Of a stretch of DNA of 38,410 bases, positions 1-7,158 are shown one piece after another. The notes beneath the pieces were generated by a model. It ran no database searches. It was not told the origin of the DNA and saw nothing but the letters and a program-made list of their open reading frames with translations. How positions within the stretch are numbered: the first letter of the stretch is position 1; each line of letters begins with the position of its first letter. Position numbers and translations under genes: made by a program. Source of the DNA: Bacteroidaceae bacterium (GTDB lineage Bacteria; Bacteroidota; Bacteroidia; Bacteroidales; Bacteroidaceae); assembly GCA_024401185.1 (NCBI GenBank), contig JAKSLO010000012.1, positions 1 to 38,410 of the forward strand, given 5' to 3'.

Positions 1-210
1 CCTTAGAGTCCCTCTTAGAGCCATAGAGGTTATTTACATTATGAAACCATCGAAAGACTAAATGTTTCTGATGAGAAATGGAGAATCATTTCCATCTAAA
101 AAATCTAATCTAGAGAAAACAGTAATTGTTTTGCCATTTTAACCATTATATCGTTTTCACGAATGGACAAAATGGACACAATTGTGATAGCATAGACAAC
201 TTGAAAATGC

Positions 211-219
211 TAACTTTGC
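211..219 (+). promoter_or_regulatory. Bacteroidales -7 box (TAACTTTGC)
   Basis: TAACTTTGC fits the Bacteroidales sigma-70 -7 consensus TAnnTTTG and lies 37 nt before the ATG at 257. No good -33 TTTG is found at the usual 19-20 nt distance; the nearest TTG (182-184) is too far. I see nothing else convincing in bases 1-210, which are AT-rich and carry only short direct repeats (CTTAGAG twice at the edge). Confidence 0.5.
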
Positions 220-256
220 AAAAATTAAAGTTAATTCAGAATACCTTTGTTACAAA

Positions 257-397
257 ATGGAACCTTCAAAAGTCGATATGTTTTTAATTGCAAATGGGGA
301 ATTGCTTCCATCTGCCAGATTAATTATTGTTAGAGAGAATCTACTTGCAGCAAGTGACAGCAAGTGGCCTATCATATCCTTACAGACCAATGTATAA
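257..397 (+). pseudogene. 46-residue fragment resembling the N-terminus of TM2-domain proteins
   Basis: An ATG at 257 opens a 46-codon frame ending in TAA at 395-397. It starts MEPSKVDMFLIANGELLPS and contains ENLLAASDSKWPII. This closely resembles the cytoplasmic leader of Bacteroidota TM2-domain proteins, which typically begin MxxSKVDMF(L/M)xxN and continue with an L..DDSK segment before a K-D-P-T-T stretch and two membrane helices. Here the frame stops where the helices should begin, and I find no trace of the GSLGxDRF or GGxGxWTxxDWF segments in any frame downstream. It has its own upstream -7 box (211-219) and is followed by a hairpin-T-tract terminator (419-450), so it may be transcribed as a free-standing small protein rather than being dead. 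Family assignment is from memory of the motif. Confidence 0.45.
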
Positions 398-418
398 GGG
401 CTGAAATTTAAGATGAAC

Positions 419-450
419 GGTACGACAAAATCGTACCAAGTTATTTTTTT
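419..450 (+). terminator. Rho-independent terminator
   Basis: A 7-bp perfect stem GGTACGA (419-425) / TCGTACC (431-437) with a 5-nt loop is followed by AAGTTATTTTTTT. It sits 21 nt after the stop of the small frame at 257-397 and 24 nt before the start of the next gene, so it separates the two transcripts or attenuates entry into the gene at 474. Confidence 0.65.
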
Positions 451-473
451 ATCATTACTTAATAAGATACAGA

Positions 474-3116
474 ATGAAAAAGTTTCTCTTTTATTTATTC
501 TCGTTGTTTGTGCCCTTTTTTGCCCATGCAACAGAAGAAAACGATTGGCGCACAGGTGACTGGTATGCCAAGTATTACACCAGCGGAATTCAAGGAGACA
601 ACACACCTCCTGCAGAAAACTGGTATGCCACAGATTTCGATGATAGTAGTTGGCCCACTATGCATGGTCCATTATTTGATAACGGAGTCAACACATTTTT
701 CCCAGAAAGTACGACTTTCTTCACAAGAAGAACAATCAACATTAACAACATAGGAGAATATGCAAGTTTCAAAGTACGTTATAATATTGACAACCACGCG
801 AAATTCTACATAAACGGAGTTCTTGTTCGCGATATAGAATACGTCGGAGAAAACTTCTTTGAAATAGATAAAGCATATTTTAAAAAAGGTAAAAACCTAT
901 TTGCTGTATCTATTGAAGATTATTATGGTGGACGTTGTCTTGACTATGGAATCTTTTTAGAATACACCGTAGCAGGCAACACATACCAACGATACGGCAA
1001 TGAACTAACGCTTGTTTCATCCACGAACAAAACACTTACAACAATAGATTTATCTTCTTCTATCATCATTGATGGGCAAGTATGCAATATTACTGAAATT
1101 GCAGATGAGGTGTTCAAAGGATTCAGCAAATTGGAAACAATAAAACTGCCTACTACATTGAAGAAAATCGGCAAAGGGGCGTTTCAAAACTGCATAAAAC
1201 TGACTTCTGTTTCGGGATTAGAGAATATTGAATCCATTGGTGAGTTCGTATTCGCCGGTTGCAAAAACCTGCCCTCTATCTATGCGCCTAAATGTTTATC
1301 CGTTGGAAAACAAACATTCTACAACTGCGTAAAGCTTGCCAAAGTGAATATGGTGAATCTTGAGAAAGCAGATGAGAAAGCATTCCAAAACTGCAAAAAT
1401 CTCCAAGCACTTAACGTGCCTGTACTCTATGATGTCAAGGAAAACACCTTTGATATGGGTACAACAGGAAGCGGCACGATAGGCAACTACACATACGAAA
1501 TACTCGACGTATTTGCTGGCGATTGCGTCATGCAAGGTGCCAAGATTACCAGTTACTTAGGTGAAGAAGGGCAATACATATACTTCCCCAATACCGTGAC
1601 TTATGACGGCACAGAATATCCAGTATTAGCAATAGGAGAAAGACTATTTGAAGACAAGAAAGTCAATGGGGTCAAATTCCCAGAAGGACTAATTTCCATT
1701 GAAGGTGCAGCTTTTCATAACACACAGGGATTTGGTGTTATCAATCTACCCGCTTCTTTGGTGTTTATAAGGGGTGATGAGGTTTTTGAAGGAACCGAAT
1801 TTTCAAAATTAAATTTGCCAAGTGATTCCAAGTTAAGGTACATTGGTCCGCATGCATTTTATTATCACTACCAAAAAGACGAGATAAGTCTCCCAAAATG
1901 CATTGTATGCATTGGCGGAGGTGCTTTTTGGCAAACAAGTATAAGAGTAAACATTCCATTAGATTCAAATTTGCGAATTATAGAAAGTGCAGGATTATGG
2001 GCTCACGGCAACCCGTATGAGGAATTCAAAGTTCCAGAAAATGTGCGCTTTCTTGGGGAAGACTTCGTTTGTTGTGGAGGAACTCTTGATTACACGACAA
2101 ATAGCAAAATAGAAAAGCTGCCAGGCAGATGTTTTGGCAGTTGGGACGGCATGTACACAAAAAAAGTAATTATACCTTCAACAATAACAGAAATAAGTGA
2201 CAATGCATTTGAATGCTCAAGAAACTTAGAGGAGGTCTATAATTACGCAAGTATTCCACAAGCCATTACCGAAAATACTTTTTCCGAATATGGCACTCTT
2301 CATGTCAAGAAGGGTTGTGCAGACATCTATGAAGATACTGAATACTGGAACTACTTTGTCATTGTAGAAGACCTTGACGAAGAAGATGCCATTCACGAAG
2401 AGTGCACTATCGAAGATAGCCAGACAAATTTTGCCAACTACAAAAACACGGGCTACAAGAAGATTATCTACAACCGCACATTCAACAATACAAACTGGCA
2501 GGCATTCTATGTGCCGTTCCCCATGAACCACTCTGATTGGAGCGACAAATTTGAAATAGCAAGAATCAATGATGTTCACCAATGGGACAACAATGATGAC
2601 GGCATTGCAGACAAGACAGAAATGGAATTCTTCAAAGTGAAGAGTGGTAGTATAGCCCCAAATACGCCATACCTCATAAGGGCTAAGAATACTGGTAGGA
2701 AGTCAATAGTGCTCAGCAATTCCACTTTATATACGTCCACAGAGAAAAGGTACAATGTATCAAGTTGGGATACCGATTATAATATCATAGGTACATACAA
2801 GACCATCAACGGCGCAGAGATGGTAGCACAAGGCTACTATGCACTTGGCGGTGGTTCCTTGAAACAGGCAGCATCAGGAAGCAGCAATCTCAATGCGTTC
2901 AGATGGTACATGAGTGTTACAGATAGAAACGGCAACACCAAGAACATCAACGAGGTGAAAGTCTGCGTATTCGACTTTGACGAAGAAGAAACAGGTATGA
3001 CGATACAGTCAGCAGAAAAAGAAAACGACAAAGTGTTTGATCTGAGTGGACGCAGAGTAAACAAAGCTGCGAAAGGTATCTATATAAAGAACGGAAAGAA
3101 AATCGTTATACATTAA
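474..3116 (+). CDS. Secreted BspA-type leucine-rich repeat surface protein
   Basis: 880 residues. A clear signal peptide ends near residue 19 (MKKFLFYLFSLFVPFFAHA). Residues about 20-170 look like a jelly-roll/GH2-type sugar-binding sandwich (WYATDFDDSSWP, FYINGVLV, KGKNLFAV). Residues about 175-620 hold BspA-like LRR_5 repeats of the form IxxIGxxAFxxCxxLxxVxLP (for example LKKIGKGAFQNCIKLTSV). Residues about 660-830 form a module also present in the proteins at 15504 and 16390, with WQAFYVPF, an Asp-rich loop WDNNDDGIADKT and NTPYLI. The last 42 residues are a Prevotella-style tail (FDLSGRRV ... GIYIKNGKKIVIH) resembling type IX secretion sorting tails. BspA-family proteins act in adhesion to host proteins or other bacteria; the ligand here is unknown. 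ATG 474 is chosen because the signal peptide begins exactly there. No promoter consensus is visible in the 76 nt upstream. Confidence 0.88.
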   Translation: MKKFLFYLFSLFVPFFAHATEENDWRTGDWYAKYYTSGIQGDNTPPAENWYATDFDDSSWPTMHGPLFDNGVNTFFPESTTFFTRRTININNIGEYASFKVRYNIDNHAKFYINGVLVRDIEYVGENFFEIDKAYFKKGKNLFAVSIEDYYGGRCLDYGIFLEYTVAGNTYQRYGNELTLVSSTNKTLTTIDLSSSIIIDGQVCNITEIADEVFKGFSKLETIKLPTTLKKIGKGAFQNCIKLTSVSGLENIESIGEFVFAGCKNLPSIYAPKCLSVGKQTFYNCVKLAKVNMVNLEKADEKAFQNCKNLQALNVPVLYDVKENTFDMGTTGSGTIGNYTYEILDVFAGDCVMQGAKITSYLGEEGQYIYFPNTVTYDGTEYPVLAIGERLFEDKKVNGVKFPEGLISIEGAAFHNTQGFGVINLPASLVFIRGDEVFEGTEFSKLNLPSDSKLRYIGPHAFYYHYQKDEISLPKCIVCIGGGAFWQTSIRVNIPLDSNLRIIESAGLWAHGNPYEEFKVPENVRFLGEDFVCCGGTLDYTTNSKIEKLPGRCFGSWDGMYTKKVIIPSTITEISDNAFECSRNLEEVYNYASIPQAITENTFSEYGTLHVKKGCADIYEDTEYWNYFVIVEDLDEEDAIHEECTIEDSQTNFANYKNTGYKKIIYNRTFNNTNWQAFYVPFPMNHSDWSDKFEIARINDVHQWDNNDDGIADKTEMEFFKVKSGSIAPNTPYLIRAKNTGRKSIVLSNSTLYTSTEKRYNVSSWDTDYNIIGTYKTINGAEMVAQGYYALGGGSLKQAASGSSNLNAFRWYMSVTDRNGNTKNINEVKVCVFDFDEEETGMTIQSAEKENDKVFDLSGRRVNKAAKGIYIKNGKKIVIH

Positions 3117-3136
3117 AAGTGTTAAAAGTGAACTAC

Positions 3137-3307
3137 ATGAAAAAAGCATATTGCCGTCCCAACACAAGGTGCATCAAGCTAAACACTTCCCATAATCTAA
3201 TGGAAATTAGCGGAGGCAACATTGACATAGGTGGAAAAGGAGATTTCGACGTAAAAGAAGAATTCTTTGACACTTCATCCTTCTGTTGGGATTCTGAAGA
3301 TGACTAA
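3137..3307 (+). CDS. Small 56-residue protein with acidic C-terminus
   Basis: ATG 3137 is preferred over an in-frame GTG at 3119, because the product then begins MKKAYCRPNTRCIKL, the usual opening (MKKxYxxPxxxxxxL) of a widespread group of short Bacteroidales proteins that I recognise only as hypothetical. The middle is glycine-rich (ISGGNIDIGGKGDFDVKEE) and the end is aromatic plus acidic (SSFCWDSEDD). It has no signal peptide or membrane helix. It starts 20 nt after the stop of the BspA-like gene, so the two are probably co-transcribed. Function is unknown. A short charged protein with conserved ends next to a surface-protein gene could be a precursor peptide, a chaperone-like partner or a regulator; the sequence does not decide. 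Confidence 0.55.
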   Translation: MKKAYCRPNTRCIKLNTSHNLMEISGGNIDIGGKGDFDVKEEFFDTSSFCWDSEDD

Positions 3308-3367
3308 AACCCCATATTGACAGAAGTTATATGTAAAAATTGTTTAACATTCAAAAAAGAGATCATT

Positions 3368-4042
3368 ATGAAAGTTACAAAGATTATGACAGTTGCAGCA
3401 ACAATGTTTATGGCAACTGTGGCTAATGCCCAAATGGTAAAAAGTTCTGCGACCTCCATTTATGCAAATGAGTGTGATAACTATACACGCGTTTATGCAG
3501 ATTATGGAACAACAACTTTTAAAGAAAGCGAAGATGGCTTTAGTGCAACCGACGATAATGCCATGAAAGGTTTCAACATTGGTGCTTTAAGAGCATTTAA
3601 TGTAACAGGAAAGAAACTGCCCGTCTTTGTTGAGGCTGGTTTGGAGTTTTCAGCACGTTTCTATACTGAAGACAAGTATAGCGATGCAACCCAAAAAGAC
3701 GAATTGATGCGCCTCACCATTCCTGTGAACCTAACCTACAAGTTGTCTTTCAAAAATGGCATGTACGTTTCTCCATTTGCAGGTGCGCGCTTGGCTTATA
3801 ATATGATAGGAAAGAGCATCTACAAATACGATGGTGAAAGTTATAGCGAAGACTGGTTAAATGGCGAAGATGACGAAGATTCGTGCAACAAAGTTCAAAT
3901 AGGAGCTCAGGTAGGTGCAACTATTGGTTACAAAAAGCTTAGCATCTCTTTTGGATACCAGTGGGATGGCAAGCTGTATAGCGAAGAGGATGCTAAAATT
4001 ACAACAAATGGCTTTCGTGTAGGAGTTGGTTACAGTTTCTAA
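3368..4042 (+). CDS. Outer-membrane beta-barrel protein (porin/OmpA-barrel-like)
   Basis: 224 residues from ATG 3368. Upstream in-frame TTG codons (from 3317) are rejected because the signal peptide MKVTKIMTVAATMFMATVANAQ begins at 3368. The mature part alternates polar and hydrophobic residues in strands with glycines and aromatics at strand ends (YTRVYADYG, GFNIGALRAF, PVFVEAGLEFSARFY, LSFKNGMYVSPFAGARLAYN, IGAQVGATIGYKKLSISFGYQW). It ends in a classical barrel C-terminus, GFRVGVGYSF, with a terminal Phe for BAM recognition. Length suits an 8-stranded outer_membrane_beta_barrel family member. The gene follows the small acidic protein by 60 nt and is followed by a strong hairpin. No specific function is assignable. 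Confidence 0.8.
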   Translation: MKVTKIMTVAATMFMATVANAQMVKSSATSIYANECDNYTRVYADYGTTTFKESEDGFSATDDNAMKGFNIGALRAFNVTGKKLPVFVEAGLEFSARFYTEDKYSDATQKDELMRLTIPVNLTYKLSFKNGMYVSPFAGARLAYNMIGKSIYKYDGESYSEDWLNGEDDEDSCNKVQIGAQVGATIGYKKLSISFGYQWDGKLYSEEDAKITTNGFRVGVGYSF

Positions 4043-4177
4043 GCACATGATTATCTGAAATATTGTATAATACAACATTACTTATCTGCAGGTATAAGGT
4101 GGCAAATAGCAACACCGAAAGAGGTATTTGATTTCCACATTATACGATTACGCAGAAAAACATTATCACCTGCAATC

Positions 4178-4216
4178 ATCCGCAAGGCTCTCCACCTCGG
4201 AAGCCTTGCGGATTTA
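4178..4216 (+). terminator. Hairpin terminator after the beta-barrel gene
   Basis: A 12-bp perfect stem, ATCCGCAAGGCT (4178-4189) and AGCCTTGCGGAT (4202-4213), has a 12-nt loop and is followed by only a short T run (TTTAAAGG). It lies in the 298-nt gap before the next gene, whose promoter starts at 4291. The weak T tract makes termination efficiency uncertain. Confidence 0.6.
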
Positions 4217-4290
4217 AAGGCATGACATTTAATGTGGGATTTGTCTTCTAAATTCTTTCAACACATTTAGGCACAAAGATTATAATTCAA

Positions 4291-4322
4291 TTTGCTATAT
4301 TCAGGAAAATGGTTAACTTTGC
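4291..4322 (+). promoter_or_regulatory. Bacteroidales promoter, TTTG-N19-TAACTTTGC
   Basis: TTTG (4291-4294) and TAACTTTGC (4314-4322) are separated by exactly 19 nt, a textbook Bacteroidales promoter. The predicted start of transcription, a few nt downstream, gives a very short leader before ATG 4341. Confidence 0.8.
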
Positions 4323-4340
4323 ACTCACTTTGGCATCCTA

Positions 4341-4892
4341 ATGAAAATGATACTACCACAAATAAAAGCAAAACTAGAAGAAAGGCTGGGGCAGCAGATT
4401 TGCAGCCCCAGTGATTGCCATGCACTTTCTATAGACATCGAGAAGCGCACTGGACAGCATCTGGGCGTCAACACGATAAAACGAATGCTTGGAATCTTAG
4501 GCGATGAGGTAGAACCACGTACCAGCACACTCAATCTCATAGCTCAATATTTGGGATATGCAAACTGGAACGTGTTAAAGCTGATTGCTGATGGCGAAGG
4601 TAACTCAGATTTTGACAGTATCCCACAAATTATCACATGTGAGCTAAAAGTGGGACAACATGTCATCCTAACCTACGAGCCAAAGCGGAAAGTTACTCTT
4701 AAATACATAGGAGATGGCACATTCTGCGTCACCGAAAGCCTGCTAAGTAAAATGCAGACAGGCGACATAGTACGTACGCAACAATTCATTTTAGGGCAAC
4801 TGCTTTATTGTATCGTACAACGAGATGGGGTCACGCTTGGCAACTTAACAGCAGGAAAAATAGGAGGACTTACTTCTTTGAAATGCAAATGA
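4341..4892 (+). CDS. Helix-turn-helix-like putative regulator paired with the downstream kinase
   Basis: 183 residues. The N-terminal 80 residues are helical and resemble a Bacteroidota DNA-binding-like family often seen near signalling genes: a first helix (KAKLEERLGQQ), then VNTIKRMLGIL where a recognition helix would sit, then STLNLIAQYLGYANW, which is the hallmark STLxxxAxYLGYxxW segment. Residues about 100-183 form a small beta-rich domain (KVGQHVILTYEPKRKVTLKY, LGQLLYCIVQRDGVTLG) with no signal peptide. The stop codon overlaps the kinase start by 4 bp (ATGA at 4889-4892), so the two are translationally coupled. A likely role is a transcription factor or kinase substrate/adaptor acting with that kinase; this is inferred from the overlap and fold only. 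Alternative: a cytosolic protein-binding domain that does not bind DNA. Confidence 0.65.
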   Translation: MKMILPQIKAKLEERLGQQICSPSDCHALSIDIEKRTGQHLGVNTIKRMLGILGDEVEPRTSTLNLIAQYLGYANWNVLKLIADGEGNSDFDSIPQIITCELKVGQHVILTYEPKRKVTLKYIGDGTFCVTESLLSKMQTGDIVRTQQFILGQLLYCIVQRDGVTLGNLTAGKIGGLTSLKCK

Positions 4893-6526
4893 AAAAACAA
4901 CAAATATCGGAAGTGTCTGTATTTGAAAAAATCGAGTCGTCGAGATTCTCTCACGAGGATAGTTCTTTGGATACCCCTTCTGCAAAAAAAATTGCAGAAG
5001 GGAGTACTTGTGTAACAACATTAGTTCGTGAACACGGCAAACTACTAATAAAAAAGCAACTTCGTGACGCATACGTTAACAATAGCTTTTATCGCGATTT
5101 AATCGAGAAAGAGTTTGAAATAGGCTTCAATCTGGAACACCCCACACTGGCACGATATGTCCAGAAAGGAGAAGACGAAAACGGACCTTTCCTTCTCATG
5201 GAGTATATTGATGGTACCCCACTGGATCGCTTTCTAAAAGAATCACCCGACTATTTCAATAAAAAGAGTACACGCAAGAAGTTCGCCCAGCAACTACTTC
5301 AGGCTCTCGCTTACTTACATTCACACCACATCTTGCATCTCGACATTTCTCCAAGCAACATTATGCTTACACGCATAGGAAATGACGTAAAGTTGCTTGA
5401 TTTCGGCTATGCCTATACCAGTATTTTCGACCTCAGCACAGGCCACACTCCTCTATACGCTGCTCCAGAACAGTTGGAGGGGCAACGGCCATACGACGAA
5501 CGTACGGACCTCTACGCCGCAGGTAAGATGCTGGAATTGGTGTACGGTACGAGCACCCCATTAACAAGGCGCTTATTGGCACAAGACCGTGATAAACGTC
5601 CTGCAAGCGCCAACGAAGCTCTCTGTCAGTTGAACTCAATATCTGACAATGCTAAGAAAACATTACTGGCATCAGTTCTTGTATTACTCACCACTTTCAT
5701 ATTACTCTATAGTATGTCCGAAAAGAAAAAGAAGGAAATGCCCACCATTCCTAACATTAGCGGTACAGCCACGGTCACGGCTACTGTGGCAGGTTCAAGC
5801 AGCATTGTGAAAAGTGCCAAAGTGAATATTGCTGATAACATGATAGAAGGCTACTTCAGCGTAAGCTCAAGCAAGAAGGTGGAGTTCAGCAAAGGCAACC
5901 TCTGGTGGGATGGCTCTGCCTACCACTTCGAGGCCAACCAGACGGACTATCCCACCTCGTGGAATGCTAACCATGTAGGCTATTTCTACTGGACCAATCT
6001 CACCGACTATCAGTCGGGCAATGCCGCTTACATGCCTTACGCAGAGTATTACTCATTCTCAAACCAGAGCACCAGCGACAAGTTCTTCTGTGACGAGAGC
6101 AATCCTCTTACCGTGGAGGGCATCAGCGGCTTTTTCGCCTTGAGCCAGAGCGAGTGGGATTACCTTATCTCAAGCCGTAACAATGCAAGCAATCTCTGCA
6201 AACATGGCGTGACGGTGGATGCCATGACAGATAGCAAGAAGAACTGTCTTATTATTGCCCCCGACAACTTCAGCGATACACTCAAGTCATCGTACACTTT
6301 GGATGAACTGAGTTCTCTTGGCCTGGTTTGTCTGCCCGCTGCGGGCTACCGCGATGGTTCGAGCTTTTACGGCATAGAGCAGTGGAGCACCTATTGGTGG
6401 GCTACGCCTGCTCCGAGTGAATCGTGTCGTGCGAGTCAATTAGAAACTTATGCAGATCACATTCGTACTGTCAACGGCTTTCGTAGCGATGCTCATAATT
6501 TGCGCCTCGTGCGGCTGGCTCAGTAA
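4889..6526 (+). CDS. Transmembrane Ser/Thr protein kinase with FISUMP-like extracytoplasmic domain
   Basis: 545 residues from ATG 4889, the start that overlaps the preceding stop. The kinase domain spans about 30-250: probable VAIK lysine K55 (LLIKKQL), alpha-C glutamate near E75, hinge LMEYIDG, catalytic loop HLDISPSN (D152, N157; HLD replaces HRD), DFG at 171-173, APE at 192-194 and DLYAAGKML. The N-lobe is short and lacks a clear glycine-rich loop. One membrane helix lies at about 258-275. After a Ser/Thr-rich linker, residues about 325-545 match the domain seen in many Bacteroidota/Fibrobacter surface proteins (Fib_succ_major/FISUMP type): VEFSKGNLWW, ALSQSEWDYLISSR, CLPAAGYRDGSSF, STYWWAT, NLRLVRLAQ. 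The expected topology is kinase inside and this domain in the periplasm, as in PASTA-type receptor kinases but with an unusual sensor. Co-transcribed with the HTH-like gene. Confidence 0.82.
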   Translation: MKKQQISEVSVFEKIESSRFSHEDSSLDTPSAKKIAEGSTCVTTLVREHGKLLIKKQLRDAYVNNSFYRDLIEKEFEIGFNLEHPTLARYVQKGEDENGPFLLMEYIDGTPLDRFLKESPDYFNKKSTRKKFAQQLLQALAYLHSHHILHLDISPSNIMLTRIGNDVKLLDFGYAYTSIFDLSTGHTPLYAAPEQLEGQRPYDERTDLYAAGKMLELVYGTSTPLTRRLLAQDRDKRPASANEALCQLNSISDNAKKTLLASVLVLLTTFILLYSMSEKKKKEMPTIPNISGTATVTATVAGSSSIVKSAKVNIADNMIEGYFSVSSSKKVEFSKGNLWWDGSAYHFEANQTDYPTSWNANHVGYFYWTNLTDYQSGNAAYMPYAEYYSFSNQSTSDKFFCDESNPLTVEGISGFFALSQSEWDYLISSRNNASNLCKHGVTVDAMTDSKKNCLIIAPDNFSDTLKSSYTLDELSSLGLVCLPAAGYRDGSSFYGIEQWSTYWWATPAPSESCRASQLETYADHIRTVNGFRSDAHNLRLVRLAQ

Positions 6527-6685
6527 GTACTGGCACTTCCTTGGTTAATGTAGGGGGTGTTGCCAAAATCATTTTTCTTGAAAATATTTACAAAACGAAC
6601 AATCAGTTTGTGTCTTTGCAGAGAGAAGAAAGACGCAGTTTCCCTACGTTTTTCCTCCTATCAGCACCCTATGAGCGCACAATTG

Positions 6686-6729
6686 GCTTACGTCTGGCTT
6701 ACGTGTTTTGACGTAAGCCAGACGTAAGC
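6686..6729. repeat. 19-bp perfect inverted repeat (hairpin)
   Basis: The left arm (6686-6704, GCTTACGTCTGGCTTACGT) and right arm (6711-6729) are perfectly complementary over 19 bp with a 6-nt loop GTTTTG. Each arm also contains an internal direct repeat of GCTTACGT, so alternative registers of pairing are possible. It lies 160 nt after the kinase stop. No T tract follows, so it is not a standard terminator. Confidence 0.85.
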
Positions 6730-6789
6730 AAACTGAGTGAAGACTGAGTGCAGGGAGTAAGATCATAAGAGGGAAATAAAAGTGTTTTA

Positions 6790-6943
6790 CAATTTGCAAT
6801 GCACAATGCATAATTTTCAACTGGCTGGTGCAGAATAATGCACAATGCACAATTCATAATTCACGATTATCTGGTGTTGCATAATTCACGATTCACAATT
6901 AGCTGGCACGATGACGCAAATGGCAATTGACTTCGTCGAGCCC
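6790..6943. repeat. Dispersed AATTCAC-type repeat block with TGACTTCGTCGAGCCC core
   Basis: Short imperfect repeats of CAATGCACAATGCATAATT and CATAATTCACGATTCAC are followed by GGCAATTGACTTCGTCGAG and CCC. A second copy of the same arrangement (AATTGACAAT repeats then GCAACTGACTTCGTCGAG and CCC) is at 36651-36728, and an inverted AATTCAC block at 36871-36920. This is a non-coding dispersed repeat of the genome. Confidence 0.6.
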
Positions 6944-7095
6944 ATCGGCTTTCATAAGGCACAAATATGAACTTTACGCCTTTGCGTCTTCGCGTTAAAA
7001 TACATCTAAATACGTCCAAAAACCAGATATAAGACACACAAAAGGCGGAAATAGCGTGTCAGGAGGAGAAAAACAAAAATAAAACACACAAAAAC

Positions 7096-7127
7096 TTGTT
7101 TGTAAACCATAAAATTGCTATCTTTGC
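7096..7127 (+). promoter_or_regulatory. Bacteroidales promoter, TTG-N20-TATCTTTGC
   Basis: TTG (7096-7098) and TATCTTTGC (7119-7127) are 20 nt apart and 31 nt upstream of ATG 7159. This supports 7159 as the start of the ABC transporter gene. Confidence 0.7.
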
Positions 7128-7158
7128 AAAATAGGTTTTATGTTCTATCCTGAATCTA

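Larger units (their letters stand above)
6527..7095. other. Gene-free stretch with hairpin and dispersed AT-rich repeats
   Basis: No convincing coding sequence in either strand. The stretch holds a 19-bp perfect hairpin (6686-6729), a block of short repeats built on CAATGCACAATGCATAATT / CATAATTCACGATT (6790-6905) and a motif TGACTTCGTCGAGCCC (6928-6943) that recurs at 36713. The promoter of the next gene starts at 7096. Confidence 0.6.

Noticed and set aside
3119-3136. GTG start at 3119 for the small protein
   Set aside because: The ATG at 3137 gives the familiar MKKxYxxP opening; the upstream six codons add nothing.
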